Assembly: GCF_019923725.1 (NCBI RefSeq)
Contig: NZ_JAHXRI010000025.1
Coordinates: forward strand, 124,001 to 188,000
Reading direction: 5' to 3'
DNA from: Zwartia hollandica
GTDB lineage: Bacteria; Pseudomonadota; Gammaproteobacteria; Burkholderiales; Burkholderiaceae_B
DNA length: 64,000 bases
Below, piece after piece: positions 17,179 to 25,165 of this stretch. The translations under genes and the position numbers were made by a program. The notes beneath the pieces were generated by a model. That model was not told the DNA's origin. It made no database searches and saw nothing but the letters and a program-made list of their open reading frames with translations. Each line of letters begins with the position of its first letter. Position 1 is the first letter of the stretch.

Positions 17179-17793
17179 TTAGCCTCCAGAAAGGCTTTTG
17201 ACATCATCTGCCAGTGAGGTGCCAGACAGGTGCGTCGTACAGTTAACCAGTAGCGCGCGATGTGGTTTGGCTGGGTCGATGGTGCTGACCGCTGTATTGC
17301 TGATGCGCTCCGGTAGGCTGTGTCCGTTGAGATCAACACAGCGCTGGAGTAGAGAATGAATCACCAGCCCATGACTGACAACGATAAGCGGACCATTAAG
17401 CGTGGCATGCAATGTGAGCGCATGCGCTAAGGCCTGCTCAACACGGGCATGGAATGTGGCCAACGACTCACCGTTAGGTGGCGCATCCTCCATGTTGATG
17501 GGATCAAAGTCAAAGGCATTATGCGGCTTACCCCGAAAGTCTCCAAAATTTCTTTCCCATAACAAGGTGGTAGTTTGAGGAGTGAGGCCAGTCGCTCTTG
17601 AGATGGCTTGCGCAGTTTGCCAAGCGCGAGGCATGTCACTGCTTAGTATTGCTGCAGGCTTAAGTGCCTTGATACGCTGTGCAGCCAATTCCGCTTGTTC
17701 TAGTCCGCGAGGTCCTAGGGGTGTGTCGGCTGGCTGAATGACGCGGGCGGCATTCAGTAAGGTTTCACCATGACGAATAAAGTGGATGCTCAT
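17179..17793 (-). CDS. Histidine phosphatase (phosphoglycerate-mutase-like) family protein
   Basis: A 204-residue phosphatase with the phosphohistidine motif IRHGETLLNAAR at the N-terminus and the second catalytic histidine in IVVSHGLVIHSLL. The family removes phosphate from small metabolites or proteins; the substrate is not evident. An earlier ATG at 17817 exists but lacks a ribosome site, while AAGGGC lies about nine bases before the ATG at 17793. It converges with the CoxS-CoxG gene, with only 12 bases between their stops, and diverges from the DUF805 gene. Confidence 0.85.
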   Translation of the reverse strand: MSIHFIRHGETLLNAARVIQPADTPLGPRGLEQAELAAQRIKALKPAAILSSDMPRAWQTAQAISRATGLTPQTTTLLWERNFGDFRGKPHNAFDFDPINMEDAPPNGESLATFHARVEQALAHALTLHATLNGPLIVVSHGLVIHSLLQRCVDLNGHSLPERISNTAVSTIDPAKPHRALLVNCTTHLSGTSLADDVKSLSGG

Positions 17794-17862
17794 GCGGTTA
17801 GCGCCCTTAGAGAACATGTTGGGACAGATTGTGTAGACAGCCTGAGTTGAAGTGCTTGATAC

Positions 17863-17890
17863 TTGATTGTATCGGCATACGCACTAAAAT
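17863..17890 (+). promoter_or_regulatory. Putative sigma-70 promoter of the DUF805 gene
   Basis: TTGATT (17863-17868) and TAAAAT (17885-17890) are separated by 16 bases and lie 32 bases before the DUF805 start. An inverted repeat GATAC-N6-GTATC (17858-17873) covers the -35 box. Assigned by eye only. Confidence 0.35.
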
Positions 17891-17921
17891 CTCATTTTTT
17901 GCTGAGCCCCTTGGAGGAAGT

Positions 17922-18266
17922 ATGAAATTCGGTACAGCTGTTTCGACTTGTTTGTCAAAGTACGCGACTTTTTCTGGGCGAGCTACAAGAAGCGAATTCT
18001 GGTGGTTTTATTTGTTTACGTTTTTGATCAACTGGATCGCAAGTCTCGCCGCTGGAAATGTGGTTTCCTTGCTGGTTAGTCTTGCATTTGTCTTGCCGTT
18101 GTGGGCTGCCGGAGCACGACGATTACACGATATTGGTCGAACTGGTTGGTGGCAGCTAATCTTTATTACAGTCATCGGAATTCTGGTACTGATCTATTGG
18201 TACGCGCAAGAAACAAAGCCTGAGGAAAATCAGTACGGTGTTTATGTTCCCCCCACAGAAGCCTGA
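17922..18266 (+). CDS. DUF805 family membrane protein
   Basis: A 114-residue integral membrane protein with the DUF805 signature FSGRATRSEFWWF near residue 18 and RRLHDIGRTGWWQL near residue 66. About three hydrophobic segments flank these motifs. The function of the family is unknown. A strong GGAGGAAGT site directly before the ATG at 17922 shows that the longer reading from 17829 is not used. It stands alone, between a divergent phosphatase gene and a convergent peptidase gene. Confidence 0.88.
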   Translation: MKFGTAVSTCLSKYATFSGRATRSEFWWFYLFTFLINWIASLAAGNVVSLLVSLAFVLPLWAAGARRLHDIGRTGWWQLIFITVIGILVLIYWYAQETKPEENQYGVYVPPTEA

Positions 18267-18320
18267 CCGAGAGTTGATTGCCTAGAATTTTCTGGCCCTC
18301 ACGCCTCGGAGATGTTTCGC

Positions 18321-19187
18321 TTAGGGGGTAAACATCCCAATAAAAATAGCTGGATCGACACGTGCGTCATTTAGGCTGACGTTCCAGTGCAAGTGGGCGC
18401 CTGTCACGCGGCCTGTCGCTCCCACTTTCCCCAACACTTGACCACGTTCCAGTCGTTGTCCTTCCGTTACATCAATGACGGATAAGTGACAGAACATACT
18501 GATCATGCCCTGTCCGTGATCCACAAATACGGTTTTCCCATTAAAGAAAAAATCGCCGATTAGGATGACAGTACCGGCTGCAGGAGCTTTGATAGGCGTT
18601 CCTGTTGGCGCTGCAAAATCTAAGCCAGAGTGAGGCGCCCGCGCTTCTCCGTTGAAAAAACGTTTTAGCCCGAATGGGCTAGAAAGCGGTGCGTCGACCG
18701 GTCTGTCGAGAATGAGGTTGCTTGGATGCCCCTGACTAAACTGTTGATAGGCATTGTCTTGCAGAGTTGCTTCACGTTTATAGCGCGCCAAGTCCTCGTC
18801 GGATAAATGAACGTGTTTGTTGCTCTTGAGTGTGATGCGTTGTTCGCGATAGACCTTGTTTCGCACTTCAAAGTCAGCAGAGCTTTGGGTTGTGCCGTGT
18901 GTGATTGTGATACGTTGCGTACCTGGCGTAGTGCTTAGAGGTATCCCCACGATTGCCAACGTTTTTCCTACTTTCGTGCGTGTAACTAGGACTCGCTTTT
19001 CGAGAAAACGTACCTCAGTTGTTGTACCTTTTTTTATCTTGGTGGTGATGTCTATGACAGCTACGCCTCCGGGTACCGGATGGTTCAGGGCTGCAAACAG
19101 CGGATCTTGCGCTGCTGCACAAGCACCACTAAGAAACGTCAATAGGCAGGCTAGCCAACGCATGACAGGCATAGTGACACCGGACAT
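18321..19187 (-). CDS. M23 family metallopeptidase (LytM domain)
   Basis: A 288-residue exported protein: a signal peptide (MRWLACLLTFLSGACAAAQ), a beta-rich N-terminal region, and a C-terminal LytM endopeptidase domain. Zinc ligands are visible in PHSGLDFAAP and GAHLHWNVS, so it should be active against peptidoglycan cross-links in the periplasm. The ATG at 19187 overlaps the dsbB stop (TAATG), giving translational coupling; an in-frame TTG at 19199 and an ATG at 19172 are alternatives. It is the last gene of the DUF5993-dsbB-M23 group. Oxidative folding and envelope remodelling would thus be co-expressed. Confidence 0.9.
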   Translation of the reverse strand: MSGVTMPVMRWLACLLTFLSGACAAAQDPLFAALNHPVPGGVAVIDITTKIKKGTTTEVRFLEKRVLVTRTKVGKTLAIVGIPLSTTPGTQRITITHGTTQSSADFEVRNKVYREQRITLKSNKHVHLSDEDLARYKREATLQDNAYQQFSQGHPSNLILDRPVDAPLSSPFGLKRFFNGEARAPHSGLDFAAPTGTPIKAPAAGTVILIGDFFFNGKTVFVDHGQGMISMFCHLSVIDVTEGQRLERGQVLGKVGATGRVTGAHLHWNVSLNDARVDPAIFIGMFTP

Positions 19188-19771
19188 TATTTTTGCCAAA
19201 GGTATTGCGTAGGGTTGTCAGGGCAGGGACCAAACCCGCAAACTGCGACCGCGCTAAAAGTGTTGGCGGCGGCAATAATGAAAAATAGTGCGATTAAAAA
19301 TGTGGACAATGCACATGTCGTGGCAGCTTTTGATCGTTGGAGTTGATCGCGATCAATGCAAAGCATCACGGCACAAAATAGCATCATGATGACAAAAGAG
19401 ACAAAACCCCAAGTGTAAAAATGTAGACCAAAAAGCGTTGAGCCATAGCCGGTATCGCCTGGTGCAATATGCAATAGGACTTGTCGAACGGATGCTGTAG
19501 CGCCCGCGAGCGCAGAGGCTAGGATGATCGCATAGTGTGTGGCATGGGGTCCAAAACGAATATTGAGCATCATGCCGATGCCTGCGAGTGTGAGAGCTAC
19601 CCGCTGTAATTGGCACAGAGGACAGGGAAGTTCGTTGAAAGCAATTTGCCAGAAAAGCGCTTCGATTAAGGAGCCGCATACCGCCGCCAAAGCAGCGGCG
19701 TTAAGCCAGTAAGAAAGCGATTTGCCGAAGTAGCGATGCGCACCGCTCAGGTCTTCCGATAATGTGTTCAT
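19187..19771 (-). CDS. dsbB: Disulfide bond formation protein B
   Basis: A 194-residue inner-membrane protein with four to five hydrophobic helices. The quinone-side redox pair is in LPCPLCQLQR (residues about 50-53), and the second cysteine pair is in the periplasmic CGFGPCPDN near the C-terminus, an arrangement seen in the DsbB-like branch next to DUF5993 genes rather than in E. coli DsbB. It reoxidises a DsbA-type thiol oxidase and passes electrons to quinone. No dsbA gene is in the window. It overlaps the small gene before it by four bases and the peptidase gene after it by one. Confidence 0.88.
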   Translation of the reverse strand: MNTLSEDLSGAHRYFGKSLSYWLNAAALAAVCGSLIEALFWQIAFNELPCPLCQLQRVALTLAGIGMMLNIRFGPHATHYAIILASALAGATASVRQVLLHIAPGDTGYGSTLFGLHFYTWGFVSFVIMMLFCAVMLCIDRDQLQRSKAATTCALSTFLIALFFIIAAANTFSAVAVCGFGPCPDNPTQYLWQK

Positions 19772-19926
19772 AGCGAAATATTCAACTTATCAGTCATGTG
19801 ATAGTGCATCCATGCGAGAAATATCACAAACGTAAATATCCAGGCCCAGATTGTGTAGGGACGATTGCCACGCAAGCTGAACCAAATCGCAAGGAGGGCG
19901 CTTAAAAACGGCAACATCATAATCAT
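19768..19926 (-). CDS. DUF5993-like small membrane protein
   Basis: A 52-residue gene read by hand. The protein begins MIMMLPFLSALLAIWFSL, has a second hydrophobic segment (IWAWIFTFVIFLAWM) and ends HYHMTDKLNISL. AAAGGAAATACCGC precedes the ATG at 19926 as ribosome site, and its stop overlaps the dsbB start (ATGA). I recognise the small two-helix protein that sits directly before dsbB-like genes in many proteobacteria (DUF5993). Its function is unknown; a DsbB accessory or stabilising subunit is the obvious guess. Confidence 0.75.
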   Translation of the reverse strand: MIMMLPFLSALLAIWFSLRGNRPYTIWAWIFTFVIFLAWMHYHMTDKLNISL

Positions 19927-19938
19927 GCGGTATTTCCT

Positions 19939-20799
19939 TTAAATCGCGTAGTCGGCTTCAAAACCTTGTCCAACGTGTAGTGTCTGGCCTATCCCGGAGA
20001 GAACAATAGCATTCATTCCGAAACAAACTGCACCGTCCATACGCGCAAGTGCTCGGTAGGTAGCCAGCGTGTCCATGACCTCGTGCGTGCTGTTCGCAGT
20101 GTAGGGGTCAATGTTCGGGATAGGACAGCGAGGGCAAGGCTTCACGAGTCCTAAGGCGACAAGTCCCGAGGCGGTATGAAGGTGGAGTTCACTTAAATTA
20201 TCTTCAGTATGCGCCTCAAGACCTTCAATCACAATGTTTGGCCGAAAGCGCAGCATATCTACGGTTTCGTGTCCCTGCTTAAGCAGTCGTTCATTCAAGA
20301 TATCCAAACTGCGCTGGGTCGCAACTAACACGGCAAAGCCGTCGCTAAACATATTGGCTGCGTCGATCTCTTTAGTCCAGTCCTTAGACGAAAGACGCTT
20401 GGCATCTTTTGCAAAGCGCACCAGTCGAAAGCGCTTGCCTGGAACAGCCAGATATTGATCAAGCCAAGCAGCGGCCTCGTCACCCATGTCATCGGCGAGA
20501 AGGGTGTCACGCCAAACGGTTACGGAGCGGCTCGCACCCCGTTGATTGAACTCGATCTCCAGGGTCGGTTGGTCCGGCGCTTTCAGTTTTAGGGAGTGAC
20601 TGGTCAGTTCTGGGGTGATCCACACCATATGTGGGATCTGGCGTTGGGTCAGAAACAGCCCGTCTTGGTCGACAATCATCCACTCGCGATCGAACGCCAA
20701 GCCTGTAGCAGTAAGAGTCGCTTGGTTGATCTCGATCCCTGCGCAGGATTTGACAGGGTAAATGAACATTTGGCTGATGATTCCGTTGCAGTCTGCCAT
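19939..20799 (-). CDS. MOSC domain-containing protein
   Basis: A 286-residue protein with an N-terminal MOSC beta-barrel domain (MFIYPVKSCAGIEIN, residues about 11-25, and DREWMIVDQDG) and a C-terminal MOSC domain carrying the conserved cysteine in KPCPRCPIPNID. MOSC proteins handle sulfur or the molybdenum cofactor, as in mARC N-hydroxy reductases and YcbX, which detoxify N-hydroxylated bases. The overall shape is closest to YcbX without its C-terminal ferredoxin. It stands 12 bases upstream of the DUF5993 gene, so it may head that operon. With three molybdenum hydroxylases in the window a cofactor link is possible but unproven. Confidence 0.87.
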   Translation of the reverse strand: MADCNGIISQMFIYPVKSCAGIEINQATLTATGLAFDREWMIVDQDGLFLTQRQIPHMVWITPELTSHSLKLKAPDQPTLEIEFNQRGASRSVTVWRDTLLADDMGDEAAAWLDQYLAVPGKRFRLVRFAKDAKRLSSKDWTKEIDAANMFSDGFAVLVATQRSLDILNERLLKQGHETVDMLRFRPNIVIEGLEAHTEDNLSELHLHTASGLVALGLVKPCPRCPIPNIDPYTANSTHEVMDTLATYRALARMDGAVCFGMNAIVLSGIGQTLHVGQGFEADYAI

Positions 20800-20871
20800 T
20801 TGGTGTTGTCCTGATCATTGTGATGCGTTCTATTCTAAAATGAATCCTGTTTTCACTGTCGGGATTTTGCT

Positions 20872-21354
20872 ATGCCTTCTTTTGATGTGGTGTCTGAGGT
20901 TGATAAACACGAACTTACCAACGCTGTCGATCAGGCCAACCGAGAGTTGACGAACCGTTTTGACTTTAAGGGAACGGATGCCAAGTTTGAATTGGATGGT
21001 TATGTGGTGACCCAAGTTGCCCCCAGTGCCTTTCAACTTAAGCAAATGATTGATATCTTGCGCGGGCGCCTGAGCGCACGCAGTATCGATGTGCGTTGTA
21101 TGGATGTAGCGGATCCGCTCGAGAATCTAGGTGGCGCGCGTCAGAAGATCACGGTTAAGCAGGGTATTGAGCAGGCCGTTTCTAAGAAGCTGATTGCGTC
21201 AATCAAGGAAGCCAAACTCAAGGTGGAAACACAAATCACAGGCGATAAGCTTCGTGTGACAGGTAAAAAGCGCGATGACTTGCAGGAAGCCATCGCGCTC
21301 TTAAAGAAGGCGGATGTGCCTCTACCCCTGCAGTTCAATAACTTTAGGGACTAG
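20872..21354 (+). CDS. yajQ: YajQ family nucleotide-binding protein
   Basis: A 160-residue cytoplasmic protein starting PSFDVVSEVDKHELTNAVDQ, with FDFKGTDAKFEL and KVETQITGDKLRVTGKKRDD, all conserved YajQ segments. The fold has two ferredoxin-like domains; homologues bind cyclic di-GMP and influence transcription. Full length. It diverges from the MOSC gene across a 72-base gap and converges with an Old Yellow Enzyme gene. Confidence 0.95.
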   Translation: MPSFDVVSEVDKHELTNAVDQANRELTNRFDFKGTDAKFELDGYVVTQVAPSAFQLKQMIDILRGRLSARSIDVRCMDVADPLENLGGARQKITVKQGIEQAVSKKLIASIKEAKLKVETQITGDKLRVTGKKRDDLQEAIALLKKADVPLPLQFNNFRD

Positions 21355-21372
21355 AGGCGGTTTTACCAAGTG

Positions 21373-22485
21373 TTATCGGCCACCTGTTTTGGCATCCCCA
21401 AAGAGGGTGGTCAAGCCGCGAGGCTGTGAACGCCAGTATTGCTTGGGTGCCTGAACCGATGCACCCAGCTCTGCTGCAGCATGCCAAGGCCAACGGGCGT
21501 CATAGAGCATGCCCCGGGCTAATGCCACCATGTCAGCCTCGCCGTTGACAATAATTTCTTCCGCCTCTTTTGCCTCGGTAATCAAACCGACTGCCATCGT
21601 GGGCAGGCCTGTCCCTTTTTTGATCTGCGTTGCCAAAGGAACCTGATATTTTGGGCCCAGAGGTATTTTTTGTTGGTGCGCCACGCCACCGCTTGATACA
21701 TCGATAAAGTCGCAGCCCAGCGCCTTCAGTGCATTGCCGTATTCCACGCTTTCCTCAGGTGTCCAGCCGCCTTCAGCCCAGTCGGTTGCAGAGATGCGTA
21801 TACCCAGGCTGACATTTGCTGGAGTCGCTGCGCGCACGGCCTCAAAGACTTCCAGAGGAAAGCGCATGCGATTCGCTAGGGAACCGCCGTAGGCATCGGT
21901 GCGCTGGTTTGCGATTGGTGAAAGAAATTGATGCAACAAGTAGCCGTGCGCATTATGTAGTTCGATACCCTCAAAGCCGATGCGAACCGAGCGTTTAGTC
22001 GCTTGCACAAACGCCTCACGAATCCGCTTGAGTCCTGCCGCGTCGATTTCTTGCGGGGCTGGTTCGGTAGGTAGTTGGGGAATGGCAGAGGGCCCTTGCG
22101 GGACCCAGCCCCCATCCTTCGGCGCGAGGAGCTGTCCGCCCTCCCAGGGACGCTGGCTCGATCCCTTGCGGCCAGCGTGCGCGAGCTGGATCATGATAGG
22201 GATGTCTGAATACTTTCGAACCGAATCAATCGTACGCTTGAGCGCGGCCTCTGTTTCGTCCGAATACAAGCCAACACAGCCGTTTGTGATGCGACCGATT
22301 GGTTCGACCCCAGTGGCTTCGATGATCAGCAGACCTGCGCCAGAAAGTGCCATGTGGCCGAGATGGATGGTATGCCAGTCAGTCGTCAGACCGTCATCGG
22401 CTGAGTATTGGCACATCGGGGCGATCACAATACGGTTTGCAAGCTTCAGGGGACCGATTGTGATGGGTGTAAAAAGTTGGCTCAT
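21373..22485 (-). CDS. NADH:flavin oxidoreductase, Old Yellow Enzyme family (XenA/YqjM-like)
   Basis: A 370-residue FMN barrel. The N-terminal NRIVIAPMCQYSADDG holds the cysteine typical of the thermophilic-like YqjM/XenA class; the active-site IELHNAHGYLLHQF provides the His-Asn pair replaced here by His-Ala-His order seen in that class, and the phosphate end reads VALARGMLYDARWPWH. These enzymes reduce activated alkenes with NAD(P)H. The C-terminal RSQPRG loop fits dimer formation of this class. Single gene, convergent with yajQ. Confidence 0.92.
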   Translation of the reverse strand: MSQLFTPITIGPLKLANRIVIAPMCQYSADDGLTTDWHTIHLGHMALSGAGLLIIEATGVEPIGRITNGCVGLYSDETEAALKRTIDSVRKYSDIPIMIQLAHAGRKGSSQRPWEGGQLLAPKDGGWVPQGPSAIPQLPTEPAPQEIDAAGLKRIREAFVQATKRSVRIGFEGIELHNAHGYLLHQFLSPIANQRTDAYGGSLANRMRFPLEVFEAVRAATPANVSLGIRISATDWAEGGWTPEESVEYGNALKALGCDFIDVSSGGVAHQQKIPLGPKYQVPLATQIKKGTGLPTMAVGLITEAKEAEEIIVNGEADMVALARGMLYDARWPWHAAAELGASVQAPKQYWRSQPRGLTTLFGDAKTGGR

Positions 22486-22523
22486 CGCTGAATCCTATAA
22501 GTAATTCGGTAAGTGGCAAGATG

Positions 22524-23105
22524 CTAACGGTTGGCTTGAGGAGTCGCAAGTTGTTCGGCCTCCCAGTTCAGAATTGTTGCTTTGCGTTGGGGGCCCCAGC
22601 GATACTGACCGGTTTGACCTGTCTCGCGGATGATGCGGTGGCAGGGTACGAGGTATGCCAGGAGATTGGCGCCGATCGCGGTACCTGCTGCGCGTGCTGC
22701 ACTTGGGTTTCCCATTGCTTCTGCGAGTTGCCCGTAAGATCTGGTTTCGCCAAAAGGAATCTCTAAGAGGGCACGCCATGCTTTGAGCTGGAAAGGTGTT
22801 CCGCACAAAATCAGCGCGGGCGGCTTACTTGGACCGTGCGCAGAAAAAATCGACGTTGCGATGGTATTGGCCTCTGCCTGATTGTGCTGCACCATAGCCT
22901 GGGGCCACAGGTGCTTGAGGATTAAATCGGCTTGCGTCGCGGGACCATCTAGAAAGTGCAGTAAGCAGATCCCTTGACCGGTCCATGCCAATAGGCAGGG
23001 TCCGAAGGGGCTTTTTGCCGTCCCGTATCGCAGGGATAGACCACTGCCTTTTGCGCGCAGGGCATTCGGAGGAAGGGCATGCACTTTTAACGGGTTTGGG
23101 CTCAT
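22524..23105 (-). CDS. ogt: Methylated-DNA--protein-cysteine methyltransferase (Ogt type)
   Basis: A 193-residue suicide repair protein. The acceptor cysteine is in YLVPCHRIIRETG, preceded by the DNA-binding helix PFGETRSYGQLAEAMG with the NPSAARAAGTAIGANLL segment. The N-terminal about 90 residues form the usual poorly conserved domain. It removes alkyl groups from O6 of guanine. The position next to an otnK gene seems incidental. Confidence 0.93.
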   Translation of the reverse strand: MSPNPLKVHALPPNALRAKGSGLSLRYGTAKSPFGPCLLAWTGQGICLLHFLDGPATQADLILKHLWPQAMVQHNQAEANTIATSIFSAHGPSKPPALILCGTPFQLKAWRALLEIPFGETRSYGQLAEAMGNPSAARAAGTAIGANLLAYLVPCHRIIRETGQTGQYRWGPQRKATILNWEAEQLATPQANR

Positions 23106-23193
23106 GTGCTAAGTGTAATGCAGACCCTACCTTATAATTTGAGGCATCTAAACACTGCGGGTGCTTAAGCTTGGCACCCTTTGGACGTTAATC

Positions 23194-24477
23194 ATGCCTC
23201 GCGTGCTCTTGGGTTGTATTGCTGACGACTTTACCGGTGCAACCGATCTGGCCAACAACCTCGTGCGCGCCGGAATGCGCGTGCTTCAAACAGTCGGTGT
23301 CCCGACGGCTCCCTTGAGCAACGAAGTCGACGCTGTTGTGGTGTCACTTAAGAGCCGCACGATAGCGCCTCAAGAAGCCGTGGCGCAGTCTCTGCATGCG
23401 CTGCAATGGCTGCAGGCGCAAGGTGCTCGTCAGATTTATTTTAAGTATTGCTCGACTTTCGATTCGACTGCACAGGGCAATATCGGGCCTGTGATTGATG
23501 CCTTGATGGCGGCGTTAAGCACAGACTTCACCATTGCCACACCAGCATTCCCGGACGTGGGTCGAACGGTGTTTAAGGGTTATCTGTTTGTCGGCGATGT
23601 GCTACTCCATGAAAGTGGCATGCAAGACCACCCGTTGACTCCAATGCGGGATCCTAATCTTGTGCGCGTGTTGGCGCCCCAGACCAAGCGGCAAGTCGGA
23701 TTGATCGACTATGCCGTTATCGCACAGGGTAAGGATGCCATCCAACAACGTATCGCAGCGCTTAAGCAACAGGGCGTGGGTATTGCGGTTGTCGATGCTA
23801 TTAGTAACGCTGATCTGCATCGGTTGGCACCTGCCTTAGCCGATATGCCTTTGGTTACGGCTGGTTCCGGAGTCGCGATTGGTTTGCCCGCAAATTTCGG
23901 TATTGTGCCCAATGAGAGGGCTGCCGCTTTACCAGCCGCACAAGGCTTACAGGCAGTAATTGCAGGAAGCTGCTCGCGTGCAACGAATGCGCAGGTTGCT
24001 GCGTTTGTCGCGAGCGGTCGACCCAGCTACCTAGTCGACCCCATGCGGATGGACCAAGGACCGGATGCGCGTGAGGTACTCGTAAGAGAAGCGCTGGCCT
24101 GGGCGACTCCCCAACTGGTGGATGGCCCAGTGCTTATCTACTCAACTGCACAACCGGACGCTCTCAAAGCGATTCAAACAAAACTTGGCATCGCCGAGGT
24201 CGGTGAGTGGGTTGAGCAGACCCTTGCGCTGATTGCACGCGGATTAGTGCAAGCGGGTGTGGCACAGTTAGTCGTAGCAGGCGGAGAAACGTCCGGCGCT
24301 GTTGTTCAAGCGCTGGGGATGCAGCAGCTGCAAATCGGGGCGCAAATTGATCCCGGCGTGCCCTGGTGTGCCGGAAACACCAATGTGAATGATCAAATTC
24401 TGCACATCACATTGAAGTCCGGAAACTTCGGTACCGAGGACTTTTTGTTGAAAGCATTTGGAAAGTTATCCTCATGA
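23194..24477 (+). CDS. otnK: 3-oxo-tetronate 4-kinase (four-carbon acid sugar kinase)
   Basis: A 427-residue kinase of the DUF1537 family, starting VLLGCIADDFTGATDLANNL, with the ATP-binding C-terminal half containing GSCSRATNAQ and VAGGETSGAVV. In the characterised pathway OtnK phosphorylates 3-oxo-tetronate at C4. The frame is open from a GTG at 23161, but the conserved start is at the ATG 23194, so I use that. A TATAAT hexamer at 23133-23138 may be the promoter -10 box. Its stop overlaps otnC (ATGA). Confidence 0.92.
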   Translation: MPRVLLGCIADDFTGATDLANNLVRAGMRVLQTVGVPTAPLSNEVDAVVVSLKSRTIAPQEAVAQSLHALQWLQAQGARQIYFKYCSTFDSTAQGNIGPVIDALMAALSTDFTIATPAFPDVGRTVFKGYLFVGDVLLHESGMQDHPLTPMRDPNLVRVLAPQTKRQVGLIDYAVIAQGKDAIQQRIAALKQQGVGIAVVDAISNADLHRLAPALADMPLVTAGSGVAIGLPANFGIVPNERAAALPAAQGLQAVIAGSCSRATNAQVAAFVASGRPSYLVDPMRMDQGPDAREVLVREALAWATPQLVDGPVLIYSTAQPDALKAIQTKLGIAEVGEWVEQTLALIARGLVQAGVAQLVVAGGETSGAVVQALGMQQLQIGAQIDPGVPWCAGNTNVNDQILHITLKSGNFGTEDFLLKAFGKLSS

Positions 24478-25163
24478 GCAGCACCACTGAAACAGCGCAT
24501 TTGATTTTTTTACGACAGGAAATCTGTCGGATTGGGCGAAGCTTGTTTGAGCGCGGCTACGTGCATGGCTCGACCGGAAACATCAGTGTTCGTGTGCCGC
24601 AGGCGGATGGCGGTGGTTTTTTAATTACACCAACGGATGCATGCCTAGGATTTCTTGACCCTTCGCGCTTGTCTCGCATTGATGCGCGAGGAGAGCAACT
24701 CAGTGGCGATCGGGCAAGCAAGACGCTTGTCTTGCATCGACGTATCTACGATTGCGATTCTGAGGCGGGCTGTGTTGTACACACACATTCGTCCTGGCTT
24801 GTCGATTTGACCTTGCGCGGGGTCTGGTCGAAGGATGATATTGTTCCGCCCATCACCCCTTACTATGTGATGAAAGTCGGGCATGTGCCACTGATTGATT
24901 ATTACCGTCCTGGTGCACTAGCGGTCGCCGATGCGCTTGAACGGCTCATAGCGTCCCACCGTGCGCGTGGTTTGTCGCTCAGAGCAGTGATGTGCGATAA
25001 GCTCGGCCCGCAAGTCTGGGGCCCAAATCCTGGCGCTGCCATGGCGACGCTCGAAGAGCTCGAAGAGACTGCGAAACTTTGGTTGCGTGGCGGCTGCACG
25101 GCGAAGGCATTGGATGAGTCTTCCATACAAGAATTGCGTGAACTTTTTAAGGCGTCTTGGTAA
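24474..25163 (+). CDS. otnC: 3-oxo-tetronate 4-phosphate decarboxylase (class II aldolase family)
   Basis: A 229-residue class II aldolase/adducin-fold protein. Zinc-binding histidines are in VVHTHSSWLVD, and GSTGNISVRVP near residue 35 is the phosphate loop. OtnC decarboxylates the phosphorylated oxo-acid to dihydroxyacetone phosphate. Translational coupling to otnK by ATGA overlap supports the assignment; the dehydrogenase gene follows two bases after its stop. Confidence 0.9.
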   Translation: MSSTTETAHLIFLRQEICRIGRSLFERGYVHGSTGNISVRVPQADGGGFLITPTDACLGFLDPSRLSRIDARGEQLSGDRASKTLVLHRRIYDCDSEAGCVVHTHSSWLVDLTLRGVWSKDDIVPPITPYYVMKVGHVPLIDYYRPGALAVADALERLIASHRARGLSLRAVMCDKLGPQVWGPNPGAAMATLEELEETAKLWLRGGCTAKALDESSIQELRELFKASW

Positions 25164-25165
25164 AT

